Source: Hydractinia symbiolongicarpus (taxonomy: Eukaryota > Cnidaria > Hydrozoa > Anthoathecata > Hydractiniidae). Taken from it: 64,000 nucleotides of DNA. The stretch is taken from contig NC_079877.1 of NCBI RefSeq assembly GCF_029227915.1, positions 23,709,851 through 23,773,850 on the forward strand. The letters run 5' to 3'. This document shows positions 39,501-50,250 of this stretch, piece by piece (position 1 is the stretch's first letter; each line of letters begins with the position of its first letter). The translations under genes were made by a program, and so were the position numbers. The notes beneath the pieces are model-generated. The model had not been told where the DNA came from. It saw only the letters and a list, made by a program, of their open reading frames with translations, and ran no database searches.

Positions 39501-42485
39501 GGACACTTTTTTTACACGAATGGTGTCCGCTTTAGAGAGATTCTACTGTATGATTAATTACATGATTGTTTCATGAGGAAGCTTGATCTCTTTACTGAAA
39601 AGGGAAAATATTTTTGCGGAATTAATTTTGAGTCAATATCGTGGAATTGAAATCTGCGTCATGAAACTACTCTGGCAATTTGCGAAAAAATATTCCGCGA
39701 AATTTGAGTTAACTTAGAACAATTGGGGAAAATACATTCTGCGACACTAAAGTACTTTAGATTTTCCCCAAATTAATGAGATCGAGGTTGGAATAATTTC
39801 ACGGGTGGAATATTGATGACAAAATAATAATTTTCTTTTATCACGAAAATTTCTTCCCTGCTCAATAATATATCTCGCGAAATTTTTTTTCTTCCCTTGA
39901 TTGGCGAAAATATCTTTCGCGAGAATCAACGTTTTCGCGAACACGAAAAATTTCTAGTGGCTGAAACTTTTTCTCTTTAGATAACACCTATACTGCCATA
40001 ATGTTTTGTTTTAGGAAATTGGTCCGAAGATTGTCGTCATGGAAATGGAAAGTATTATTATGTCAATGGAGACACCTACGATGGAGAGTGGTCCAAAAAT
40101 CTAAAAAATGGTCAAGGAACGTATACGGATAATCAAACCAATTCTGAAGTATGATAGTTGCTGTTCATTGAACCATGTCGCTATTTCCAATTTGACGAGT
40201 TTTTTACCATTTTGCAAAACTTAGCTTCCGCAGAAATTATTTTTGCGAAAATTTCTTTCCGCGAAAATTGTACTTTTTTCTATCGCTTACAAAATTATTT
40301 ACTTTATCTAGGACTTTACCAATTGATATTTGAATTTCACGTCTTTAATTTATGTCTTCTATAAGCCCTTAAAAAACACTATAAATTGAGCTAAAAAGTG
40401 TCTTCAAGTTCCTTTTTCAGAAAATTCGCAAAATATTTAAATTTCCTAAATTTGCAAAAATTGATTTTTGCGAAAATTGTTATTTGAAAATCTGATTGAA
40501 TATATATCATATATAATATAAGTCTTAAAATCAATCTTGTCGTATTTCTGAGATACTAGCTTAAGCATAGCAGGTCAACAATTCTGTTGTTAAAATGAAA
40601 CTGCAAATTTTCCCCGCTAACAACTAGTCTACAATACGGACTAGTCTTAATGATTAATCGTAATTTGATTAATTAATTAATGATTAATCGTAATATTAGT
40701 AAACACATTTTCCTCATTAAAGAAACGCACCATTATCATTATACAAGAGTTTCAAAACATAATGACTGATCAGTATTATTTTTAAGTCAACTCAATACTC
40801 AAAATGCAATTTTTGTAACAACAATCACTGAATTCAGATGAAGTTGTACGTTTTTGTTGTAGACGAGAGGATTTTGGCATCATGGAAAACTACATGGTTT
40901 GGTAAAAATTACACTTGGTGACCACATTTATGAAGGGTCATATGACAAAACTGCGGTAAGTTTTACCGACTAAGTGTATTCCTTTCATATACCTACAATC
41001 CCTTATACAGTAAATTTCTCCTCCACATATTGACCATCCAAAAGCCATGCATGAAACGTAACTCTATTTCTCATTTTCGTTGCAATTTCTTACTGTGTTC
41101 ACAAAACGTGGAGTGTACTTTAGCTAAGGCTGCAATTTCAAACATTTCCGCTTTAGACACATTAGTCACTTAAAACGAAAAAAGGCATTTTAAGTTAAAA
41201 TATTTTCACGAAAACTAATTTCTACGAATTTCGCGAATTTAATCCATTACAAATTTGTCTGCACGAAAATTCCTGGACATATAAGTTCGCAAAAATTCAA
41301 CATCAAGAAATGTTTAGGAAAGCATAAGGTAGCTACTTTTTCTTATCTTATTTTCTTATCTTTTTTAGTAAAATTTTCTTTTATAGTTAGTAAAGTTTAT
41401 AGTCAGTCTGTGATATGAGCAAGTTGAATTAAAGCTATTTTATTTCAATAAATAGGCCTAAAAAATGACTAGTCGATTCGCGAAAATATGTTTTCGCTAA
41501 ATATCTCAAAATGATCGATTCGCAAAAATTATTCTTGACGAAATGCATTTTTTCAAACCTGGCGAAAATAAGTATTGAGAATTAGCCCACTTATGGTGCA
41601 TAAACCTATGGTCACATCTCTGTAATGTCTTACCTTTCAAGTCTTGTTGTACTAACTCCCCTCACATATTAGTGAATACATACACATATATTTTATCCAT
41701 AATAAAACATGTCACAGATGATAAAAAACCCTTCTAAAATAACTTTTGCAATTTATCTTTCCTCTTTTTATGTTATTCAGATATCTGGTGAAGGGAAATT
41801 TATTTTTCCAAAAGGACACGTGGAACTTCTTGGAAGGTATGAAGTCACTGAAAAGGTTAGTACAGCTAGTCAGATAATTGTAGCGAACTCTATGTAGATT
41901 AGGGTGTTAATGTTAGAACGGGATGTTATCAAAGTTACTAGTCATTAAAAAGAACAGGATACAAACATAAAACATTGAAGTCGTTTTTAAAGTGAACCTA
42001 CATGAACTTACCATTTCTTGAAAACGTTAAGTTAAACTTGGTACCTTTGAATGTCCTCATTATAGCAATGGTGTTATAACTACTTTTGTGTTTGCAGCCG
42101 TTTTATCAATTTTGCTTTCAACATTTTGAATATGTGTCAACACTATTTTTTTTATACATTTGCCTTGATTGTGCCTACGGATTTTTCTTGCGTCTGCGTG
42201 GTATAGGACATTGAAATATGGCAAAGATTATGTCAAAGTACCTTAAAACGCTGTCAAAACGGTCGTAAACAATCTGAAAATTAATGTGATGTGTTGATAG
42301 GGCCATTATGTTTTACGCATTACGTAGCACAATCTGAAAGGATGTATTATTAGTGTATTCCTTCAGATTTAAAATTTTTACTTAAGGTTGAGGAAATCAG
42401 TGAATTAGATGAAGAAGAACCAAAGAAGATTCGGATTTCGACTTGGATTACAGAACGCATGCAACCTATCTCGTTAACGTCATAA
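36568..42485 (+). CDS. RSPH1: Radial spoke head protein 1 homologue (MORN repeats), 7 exons
   Basis: Exons 36568-36612, 37450-37563, 38551-38656, 40015-40148, 40863-40955, 41781-41855 and 42387-42485 join in phase to 666 nt, a 221-residue protein. The start [15 protein letters not shown] is an acidic leader like that of vertebrate RSPH1. MORN repeats follow from residue 17 to about 180 ([94 protein letters not shown]), in the same order as known RSPH1. The protein sits in the radial spoke head of motile 9+2 axonemes. The C-terminal acidic tail is short, so the whole is about 90 residues shorter than human RSPH1 (309). I reject a GTG-started N-terminal extension at 36457. Introns hold a tRNA-like sequence and a pogo-like miniature element. 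Confidence 0.93.
37624..37696 (-). tRNA. tRNA-like sequence, probably a tRNA pseudogene or SINE head
   Basis: On the minus strand, 73 bases with acceptor GGATTGA/TTGATCC (two wobble pairs), a perfect T-arm GTGGG-TTCAAGT-CCCAT with B-box GGTTCAAGTCC, and an anticodon arm TCGC-CCGGCAA-GCGA whose centre would be GGC (Ala). The D-arm pairs poorly and position 33 is C rather than T, so I doubt it is a working tRNA. It lies in RSPH1 intron 2, antisense to the gene. Confidence 0.4.
38940..39550. mobile_element. pogo/Tigger-like miniature element in RSPH1 intron 3
   Basis: Left end TA-CAGTGGAACCTCTCTAAAGCG; right end CGCTTTAGAGAGATTCTACTG-TA. The inverted termini match at 19 of 21 bases and are flanked by TA. 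The sequence and TA target are characteristic of pogo/Tigger elements. CTATAAGACGGACA occurs inside both ends. No transposase ORF, hence non-autonomous, about 607 bases. Confidence 0.75.
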
Positions 42486-42863
42486 AATCTTCTAAATCAA
42501 GCCGTCCTGTGAAAGCTCTAGACCTGTAGACTCGAGTGAAATGGTTAAAATGTGTTAAAATTTGTATTTGAATGCAAAAGTGTTTTAAGAAAAGTTTATA
42601 CATGGAAATTGTGTTTTCCTAAGTTTCAGTGTAATAATTTTTATTTATACAGCAAAAGTCTTACGTGAAAGTTGAGAAATTAAACGAGCTCTTTGTGCTG
42701 TATGGAGGCTTTGACTCGCGAAATCATATTGTTGGAATTGTTCATTATAATTTTTAAGATGCAATTGAGAAAATTATCTTTGTTTATAGAGGTTTATAGG
42801 AAATCAAAAAATTCAGATCTGGACCATGTCCAATTCTTAAGCACAAGCTTGCAGTATAAATTG

Positions 42864-43075
42864 TCTTTGAATGCATGCTACAATATTTGAACGCACGCTA
42901 CAATTAATGAACGCACACTACGATCTTTGAACGCACACTACAATCTTTGAACGAACACTACGATCTTTGAACGCACGCTACGATCTTTGAACGAACACTA
43001 AAATCTTTGAACGCACGCTACTATCTTTGAACGAACACTAAAATCTTTGAACGCACGCTACGATCTTTGAACGAG
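42864..43075 (+). repeat. 20-bp minisatellite, about 10.5 copies, downstream of RSPH1
   Basis: The unit is CTTTGAACGCACGCTACGAT. The right half alternates two versions (..GCACGCTACGAT.. and ..GAACACTAAAAT..), giving a 40-bp higher-order unit. Starts about 380 bases after the RSPH1 stop. Confidence 0.85.
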
Positions 43076-43100
43076 TATGAATGGATGTAGTTTCCATATT

Positions 43101-43370
43101 AAGTCCTTTTGAGGTGCTACGAGTTTCTTTCAATTTTTCACTCCCTATAAGGTGCTGAAATACACCCCTGGGGGTTCTGTGAACTATCCTGGTACCCTTT
43201 AGGGTGCTACAAAACTCCTTTATCCTATTCTTTTTTTAGCACCCGTTAGGGTTTTTCCTAGAACCCTTAAAGTAGGTGCTATGATACACCTTATGGGTGT
43301 TATTCAATTTAGCACCCTCTAAGGTGCCATAGATCACCTCTGAAACTTTCAGTGAAGTAGGTGCTAGGAG
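43101..43370. repeat. Cluster of GGTGCTA/AGCACC words in both orientations
   Basis: GAGGTGCTA, AAGGTGCTG, AGGGTGCTA, TAGCACCCG, TAGGTGCTA, TAGCACCCT, AAGGTGCCA and TAGGTGCTA follow one another over 270 bases, allowing several alternative stem pairings. Confidence 0.45.
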
Positions 43371-44318
43371 GCGGGTAAAACTCCCATCACACCATGTCTA
43401 AAACTAAATCACATGGATATCGCTTATTTAAATTTATACCGGGTTTAAAATAAGTGACAAAAGGAACCCGGCGAAAGAGGTCCCGGCTCAAAAAAATTGC
43501 TAAAGAAGATGATGAATAACTCATTTAGAGGCTGAATTTTTTATTAGAATTAGTGAATTCGCAAAAAAGATATATTCTCCGCAGTTTTCCCCGTTACAGA
43601 AAAATTCAACTGTCTGTCTCGTTAAGCAAAGCTGGGAAACGTGTTTCTCGCATGCGATTACGTATTAACACATTGTATATCGCATGTGTCGATGCATCCT
43701 GCTCATCCATCTTGTTCCACTGCCTATTAATGAATCATGGATATACAATCTCGTTCTCAGGACTTTTTAAAAACCTTGCATAGCCTAAATTCGGAAGAAA
43801 TTAAGGATATATCGCCTTCATGGAAGAAAGCAAAAACTCGCAAATTTTTTATGAAAACATTTGCGATTTTCAACAATTTCCTTCCTGTGTACTTATCGAT
43901 AGACAGTCTCTAGTTATTAATTGGAAGTTGCCATTCTGATGCATCATTAATTTATTTCTTCACAAGTGGAAGCAAATATAAGTAGACTTTAGAGAGAAAA
44001 TTTGTCAATTTAAAGGCAAACGTTTTTAAGATCAGAAAATTTTTTTTATTACAAAGAGTGTGGCGAATCGATGACTTAGTGTGTGTGTAATAAACGTTAG
44101 GGCGGAATAACCGTTCGCGAATTGGTTATTTTTAAAAGTTTTGTGTGCAAAAAAACATGAAAAAAAACATGCAAAATTTGCTAAAGTTTCTCTTCCGAGG
44201 AGTTCCTCCAGTTAAGATAATAGGCAGAATTATTATAAAAAATTATTTAATCCTTTTTTCACCAGCAGGAGGTATTGGGCGAGACATGCTTTTGCGGTCA
44301 TAACTTGTCCTTACGTTA
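43371..44318. other. No gene recognised
   Basis: Short chance ORFs only, no repeat unit noticed. Confidence 0.4.
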
Positions 44319-44711
44319 TTACAGAAAAATCTGGTATTTGTTTTCCACTAATGTGACCATTTCAAGTAGTTTTACTTTAGATTCAAGGTTTACCTCATCG
44401 CCCAGCCCTATTTCCTGTACGGTAAAATCAATGCCACCTAGAATGTCCCTATAAATTTGCAAATTTTTTTTGGTGTTGGATATTTCCAATGCGAAAATAA
44501 AAAGTGTTACCAAATGCGTAATTACCAAAACTATGAAAGAAGTTTGAATCAGATAAATATTAAATTCCATGAAATTACAGCAATTAAAAATTTCCTCAAA
44601 ACTTAATAACTTGAATAGCGTTACATTGGGATATTCTAAAATTAAGCATGTTGAATTTCCAACTGAGAATGTATTGAACTTCCCTTTTCTATAAGGAAAC
44701 AAAGACACCAA
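44319..44711 (-). CDS. Unrecognised open frame with one hydrophobic segment, doubtful
   Basis: A 130-codon frame in very AT-rich DNA. It begins at TTG; the first Met is about 47 residues in (MEFN). A strong hydrophobic stretch (YLIQTSFIVLVITHLVTLFIFAL) could be a membrane helix and is followed by a polar tail. I see no splice or promoter support and recognise no family. It could be an exon of an unknown gene or chance. Confidence 0.15.
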   Translation of the reverse strand: MVSLFPYRKGKFNTFSVGNSTCLILEYPNVTLFKLLSFEEIFNCCNFMEFNIYLIQTSFIVLVITHLVTLFIFALEISNTKKNLQIYRDILGGIDFTVQEIGLGDEVNLESKVKLLEMVTLVENKYQIFL

Positions 44712-44918
44712 ATGCTGAAGAAGTAAAATTTAAATTGATACAAAAAGAATATAAAGTTAAAAGAATAATTAAAAAAGTCAAGGAAGATAAAAAAAGAAAA
44801 ATACTGAAATAAAGGGTGGGAAGGAAGAGGTGGAACAATGTGGTGGAAAAGAACAGATGGAGGGTAATTATTATGTAAAAAAATTTGTTCTGGTGTGGAA
44901 TGTCCAACCTTCAACCTC

Positions 44919-44926
44919 TATAAAAG
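44919..44926 (+). promoter_or_regulatory. TATA box candidate
   Basis: TATAAAAG followed about 50 bases later by a possible short exon ending CAG and a GTAAGA donor at 44977. It may be the promoter and 5' UTR exon of the cysteine-rich peptide gene, whose acceptor lies at 46877-46878. The link across the 1.9 kb intron is inferred. Confidence 0.35.
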
Positions 44927-44949
44927 TTGAGAAAGTAAGAAATAAGCTG

Positions 44950-44976
44950 TGAAAAGTGCTAGTAAAAAAATATCAG
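44950..44976 (+). other. Possible 5' UTR exon of the cysteine-rich peptide gene
   Basis: The start is placed about 25-30 bases after the TATA box; the end is the consensus donor CAG/GTAAGA. No coding content. It depends entirely on the promoter inference. Confidence 0.25.
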
Positions 44977-46883
44977 GTAAGATATTTTTTACTCCTTTAA
45001 TATTTATTTTCTTTCATATCTTCTTTTCTTTTTCAAACTGTTTGAGATTCATTTTCATTCTCTTTTATCACTTTCACTCCCTGAAAGCATGATCCTGAAG
45101 TTACTTGATGTTCTCCATGTATATGATTACCTCTTATGTGTGACTAAGTTTTTTAACTAACAAGTTTCCAAAAGGTAACGTTTTTAGAACAACAAAACAC
45201 AAAAAATTAGAAGTAGAGAAAAATCAATACACACTGAATATTTTTCAAAACGCCAATCACGAAAAAAAACACCAAAACATTTAAGCTTGTGTCATACTAA
45301 TTGTAGACGAAGAAAATGGCTTTCAAATAAGGGGCTACAAAACGAAATGTTTTATTTTTGACTTTAGTGACTTACATGAAAGTCGAGCATACAGCGGGGA
45401 CAAATTTATAAGCAATGGGGACCAAAACAACATCTTAAATCATCTTGGATATCACATTGACATCCATATATAACTTAAAACCACAGAGAACACCAGAGAA
45501 TAATATGGGCTATTGTTCAAAAAATATTGTTAAGAGTAATGATTTTTTGTTTAACTTAGCTGTTTTTCTTTTCAAAACTATATTCGTGATAACAATGAAT
45601 AAATATTTAAATGAAGTGGGGAAAAGTTAGTCCCAATATAAAGAAGGCAAAAGCAGCCTTGTATTGCAAGTGTTTAGTTCACATTAAAAATTTAATCTCA
45701 GCTAAGTCTAATCAAGAACAATATGTTTTATATTTTGCGTAATAAAGAAGTACAAGTTATTTGGAAACTGTAGGATCTTGTTTATGGTGAAAGTAAGAGC
45801 GCTTAAAGTTGATTCTTGCAGTTAAAAGTTCTAGAAACATATACTACAAATATTGTAAAGCGTGAAGAAATTGTAATCTTCATTATAAAAAGTTTTTTTT
45901 CCATTTTTTTATCTGTAATAACTTTATTTTATTTCGGTCACATGACTAATCATTTTCTTACCTCCGTTAAAATAAGTATCTTTTGTTTATAAGAATTATT
46001 TGCTGGAAGTTGTGAATGTTTGGTTATTTAATGGGAATTGCCAAAATCAGTATATATTTAAATTTTACGACTGGAAAGAAATGTATTTGATCAGTAAAAT
46101 TTTGGGAAGATATCCGACGAATTCTAATAGTAGTTGGAGACACCAAAGCAAAATATTGGCGTTAGTAATCACTTTGATGAACATAAAGCATTCCCTGATA
46201 AAGATGTCAAAAAAATGTTCTGTAAATTACACATCCTCAGGTCTGCAAAATAGGCTTTTTGTGAATGCACTCTAAGTAAATTCAAGAAATAGATATATAA
46301 ACAATGAATTAAAAAAAAGTGGAAGGTACACTCTAAGGGGTTGCTACCGTCTGAAATCGTAACCATGGTAACCGATATAAGCAATTTTTTGACGCCCCAT
46401 AGTATAATACTGTCAAATGACGCAATTTTTTTTGAAATAGCTATTCCTAAAATTCCTAGAAAAAAAAAATTAAAGGTGGTTTTCACCTCACCGCGACATC
46501 AAGCTAACTGCATTTGTTTTGTTATGGTGTAGTTTCAAAGCAATTTACAATACCTCTTCAAAGAATGTCGTATGTATACTTTACATTAAAAATTCTTTTC
46601 ATAATCCAACTTAAGGTTGAGTTATTAAAAACATCTTCAAATAAAAGCACGATGGCCAGCCATATTAAATAATCTGTTGAAAAGTTTCGATCGAGAAAAA
46701 CAGAATTGTTGAAAGTTAAATCAGTAAGACCTTATTTAATGTGTTTCGTTATTTAAGAAGTTTGAGATAAACAAGAAGTGTCTACTGTTCGTGTTAGATT
46801 TTCTCTCCTGGTAGTATTTTTCTCTTTTCATCACACTTGTAATTTTATATTACAATCACTTTCCTCATTTTGTTTTAGACAAA

Positions 46884-47150
46884 ATGAATATTGCATCGAT
46901 ACAGTGCCTGTTGGTCGCAATTACTTTCTGTGTTACATCGCCTACCACAGCATACGATCAGACCTTGATTAAATCGTTTTGCATCACCAGCTTTGATTGC
47001 TCTGTTGGAGAATTTTGCTACCGGTATCAATGTAAAGGAGGATTTGGGAAGAGGACAGTAGAGACGAGATGTCAAAAGTATGCAGATTCTTGTGACTCAT
47101 CAGCGGACTGCTGTGGAAGCAATTTTTGCTTAAGAAACAGATGTGTATAA
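46884..47150 (+). CDS. Secreted ten-cysteine peptide precursor with knottin-like C-terminal half
   Basis: An 88-residue ORF preceded by an acceptor (TGTTTTAG at 46871-46878) five bases before the ATG. Residues 1-23 form a signal peptide with hydrophobic core CLLVAITFCV. The mature part has ten cysteines: C33, C39, C45, C50, then C63, C70, C76, C77, C82, C87. The second set fits the inhibitor-cystine-knot spacing C-x6-C-x5-CC-x4-C-x4-C exactly. Between the two sets is GGFGKR (residues 52-57), which looks like a dibasic cleavage site preceded by an amidation glycine. So the precursor could release two peptides, or stay as one two-domain protein of dickkopf/colipase-like type. Function could be immune, signalling or venom-like; sequence alone does not decide. 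AATAAA lies at 47390-47395. Confidence 0.75.
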   Translation: MNIASIQCLLVAITFCVTSPTTAYDQTLIKSFCITSFDCSVGEFCYRYQCKGGFGKRTVETRCQKYADSCDSSADCCGSNFCLRNRCV

Positions 47151-47389
47151 CAACCTAAACAGTGTATTTTATTATTTTTAAGAATACATTCATATTGGCA
47201 GCACTGAATAAGTATTTCTTCATTTTATTTTCTGTTTTTAAAAAAGAGGCAATTTCGCCAATGAAAATGGGAAAATGTAGAAATTCCCTTACAGATTATT
47301 TTCGAAAGCTATTTATACCCTGGGCTTTATTTCCAAAGAAATGTTGCAAAGGCATACTTCTTCGTCTGTTAAATGCTATTGTTATGTTG

Positions 47390-47395
47390 AATAAA
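47390..47395 (+). terminator. Poly(A) signal of the cysteine-rich peptide gene
   Basis: AATAAA 240 bases after the stop codon. Confidence 0.5.
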
Positions 47396-48509
47396 ACAAC
47401 TAAAATTTAATATAAATTTAAGGCAGTAACTCTTTTTTCAGCCGTTCAAACAGACAGATGGATTTTTCAGTCGGCGTGTTATCTATACGAATTTCTTTTG
47501 TTATTTCCTAAAAATATTGGCCTTCAGGCATGTACAAGCAGTTTTAAATTATAATTTTATAATTTTTCATTGACTTCTGCTTTGAAACAAACTCTGGGTT
47601 GGTCGTATCAAAACGTGGGCAGAAAACTTTTGTTCTTTTATATATATATTTTAAAAACTAGATTTTTTGTGCTTTCCCATTTTCCATTCCCTCTCCAATT
47701 GTTCCACATCGTTTTATATATAGGCAACCAGCAGCCCCGGACCTAAAATTAGTCCAAAACTTAGGCAACTTGCTTAGCAATCTTCAGGACTTTCTTCCTT
47801 CACTGAGCTCATTTTCTTTACTAAGCAAGCTTTTAACTACAGCAAAATGTTTCTCAGAAACATAACATCAGTTTTTATCATCCACCCTCAAGCAACTTGA
47901 TCTGTAACAGCATTTTTTTTTTCTTTTTTGCAGGGGAGGATGGTTAATTTTTCAGTTTAGCATTGTTAATAATATTCCACATATCCAATTCCACCTCATC
48001 AAATATCTGTTTACTATGCAGCCCTTTGCAGTGTACTTTAGAGAATTTTCTGCGGATCTGTGTAATTTACTGCTGCCGAAAACATTTTACAAAACAAATC
48101 AACAGTGCCAGGGTAGGGTTCACAATGTCAGTATTTTGTTATTACTCTATTGGTGAAGAAGTAAGTGCTGAGCGATCAGCCAAGAAAATTGAGCTAACCT
48201 AAAGCCTGATCCGAAAAGATGGCATTGCTTATAAAAAACCCTGTATATTTCCGTACTCCCGTTTATTTCACACTGTTACATCTCATCTTTTGATGTATAA
48301 ATAACAGAACATTTACTCTGTGGTCATGGGAATTTATTTCCTACTGATTTCTGCATTCCGAATTGGCTCTAGTTCGGTAGCGCGTGTTAAATCGATCAAT
48401 AAAATGTGTAAAAGCTTTTTAAGCAAGTAAAGCTAGGTCTTGCTGTGAGACAATTACATCAATTAAGACGACTGAATCCACATGGTTGAAAGTACAGTTC
48501 CTCTTTTTT
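47396..48509. other. Convergent intergenic region of the peptide gene and the GPCR
   Basis: No coding sequence or repeat family recognised. It separates two genes that face each other. Confidence 0.4.
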
Positions 48510-48515
48510 TTTATT
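48510..48515 (-). terminator. Poly(A) signal candidate of the GPCR gene
   Basis: TTTATT on the + strand (AATAAA on the minus strand), about 86 bases after the stop. Another lies at 48580-48585, only 16 bases after it. Which is used is unknown. Confidence 0.3.
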
Positions 48516-48600
48516 TGACTATATTGCTGGTAATACAAACGCAGACATAATTTAAATCATATATTATATCAATATTGATTTTATTGTCACCCCCTTTACG

Positions 48601-49485
48601 TTAACCAGGATTTACTCGATTAAAACCCCAAAATTCCAGAGCTTCCCTTCTATCGTGTTTAGAACGAAATCCATAAATGAACGTGTCAAACAACGAGTTT
48701 AAATATACAAAATATATACACCACGGGTATACGAAAACGATAATCAAATCTGAATGATAAAATCGATAAATTACTGCTACAACTAACCACGGAATAAAAC
48801 ATAAACCATAAACCGCTAAGACTTGCACAGCGATTCTTGCTACTTTTCTCTTGTACCCGTTACAACTTCTTTCATTTTTTTTTATATAACAGTATATGTA
48901 TCGTTGATATACGATTAAGCAGGCGTACATGATTACGACGAACAGCACTTGAAACGATCTGTAGTAACTAAAAACGCTGGGGTAGACATACATAACCAAT
49001 ATTGGGATGGCAATACAGGGTATCCATGCTAACAAGAGAAGTACCTTCAAAACTTTTCCTTTCACCAACCGTCTATAAAGGAAGGGTTTCAACACAGCTA
49101 GGTAAACTTCGACAGAAATAAAACTGATCGCAAACATTGACATTGTGGAGAAAATAAAACCATGTGTAGCTAGAAGGTCCAGCAAAAAGCATTGTGGCTT
49201 ATTGGATATAACACCGGCAAGCAAGTAGGCGTAGATGGGTAAGCGAGTCAAACTAGACAGTAAGTCAGACACGGACAGTAGAATGTACAAAACATTGGAA
49301 GATTCTCGTAACTTTTTGACTCTAAACACAGTGTATATGTAAAGACTGTTACACGCAAGCGTACAAAAACATAGTATTAAAATGGCGGACGCATGTATGA
49401 TATAATTTATTCTTGACAAAGGTGTTAATATCAAGATTCGATCCAAGCCAACACATTTCATCAAATCGGTAGCATTATTCGGCAT
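48601..49485 (-). CDS. Rhodopsin-class (class A) orphan GPCR, intronless
   Basis: A 294-residue ORF with seven hydrophobic segments at about residues 28-54, 64-90, 100-125, 145-166, 177-199, 216-240 and 247-272. The N terminus has one glycosylation sequon (N4-A-T). Class A landmarks: N46 in helix 1, D74 in LLSVSDLL, W154 in helix 4, CFIP (229-232) in helix 6, and N263..D267-T-F-I-Y271 in helix 7, followed by a helix-8-like FRSKHDRR. Departures: DRY is E126-V-Y128, so the G-protein-contacting arginine is a valine; NPxxY is D-T-F-I-Y; CWxP is CFIP; and C99 at the top of helix 3 has no cysteine partner in the second extracellular loop. It lacks introns, as many expanded cnidarian receptor families do. 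Ligand unknown. Confidence 0.9.
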   Translation of the reverse strand: MPNNATDLMKCVGLDRILILTPLSRINYIIHASAILILCFCTLACNSLYIYTVFRVKKLRESSNVLYILLSVSDLLSSLTRLPIYAYLLAGVISNKPQCFLLDLLATHGFIFSTMSMFAISFISVEVYLAVLKPFLYRRLVKGKVLKVLLLLAWIPCIAIPILVMYVYPSVFSYYRSFQVLFVVIMYACLIVYQRYIYCYIKKNERSCNGYKRKVARIAVQVLAVYGLCFIPWLVVAVIYRFYHSDLIIVFVYPWCIYFVYLNSLFDTFIYGFRSKHDRREALEFWGFNRVNPG

Positions 49486-49825
49486 TTTCTTCCCTCTCAG
49501 TAAATACCTGATTTCTTTTTTTATTTATATTGATAGTCATATTATTCATATATATTTATATCATATTTCATACCGTTACTCTAGTCTAAGCATACAAAAA
49601 TATTCTTATTTACATATTTGTTATTTGGGGTTTTGAAACATGGTGAGATAAAATAAATATTTTCTTTGAATTGGGTAATGCTATGTTAAACCTTTTTTTA
49701 TCGGGAAACTTTCAAATTAAAAACCGTCTTTGTGAACTATGATGAATTTTTTATGACGCCATCAGAAATTTTATTTTTGTTTTTCAACTTCGAGCTGGTC
49801 ATAAATATTTAATTCAAAGAAACTA

Positions 49826-50110
49826 GTCGGTGACCCGGGTATTAAACCACAGATTCGCTCCCTCGTCCTTTATTTACCGCATTTCGTTGCTACTGCTGTT
49901 ACTATTTTGCGTGACAGGCAGACGTATACGGGTATAATATATAAACTAGTCAGTAGCCCGTAAATAAATCCACGAGTTTGCCCGACTTTCATATATCGCA
50001 TTCTATGTTTCCGTAACAAGACTATTTTCTTACGCAGGAAAAGGCAGACGGAATACGGCTATTATTAAAAAGACTAGTCGTTAACCCGTGGAACAATCCA
50101 CAGAAATTAG
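49826..50110 (+). repeat. ACTAGTC-family repeat, three tandem partial units
   Basis: ACTAGTCGGTGACCCGG near 49829, ACTAGTCAGTAGCCCG near 49945 and ACTAGTCGTTAACCCGTGG near 50073 each start a unit. Units carry TATCGCATTTCGT-like and GGCAGACG..TACGGGTATAATATA-like segments. Confidence 0.65.
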
Positions 50111-50116
50111 CTGACG

Positions 50117-50250
50117 TAATTATTTCGCGCATCTGTTAATAAAATTATTTGTCCCACCTGTTAATGAAAATATTTCGCGCATCTGTTAATGAAATTATTT
50201 CGCGCATCTGTTATGAAATTATTTCGCGCATCTGTTATTAAATTACTCTG
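50117..50250 (+). repeat. 25-bp tandem repeat, about 5 copies
   Basis: The unit is TTATTTCGCGCATCTGTTAATGAAA. It directly abuts the ACTAGTC-family repeat. The open frame through it is a by-product. Confidence 0.7.

Noticed and set aside
42864-43075. CRISPR-like array
   Set aside because: Repeats are head to tail without unique spacers, and the genome is eukaryotic.
44642-44914. Minus-strand ORFs rich in Phe, Leu and Ser
   Set aside because: They come from purine-rich low-complexity DNA read in reverse.
46169-46486. Minus-strand 105-codon ORF with hydrophobic start
   Set aside because: AT-rich composition, no splice or family support, overlaps another chance ORF.
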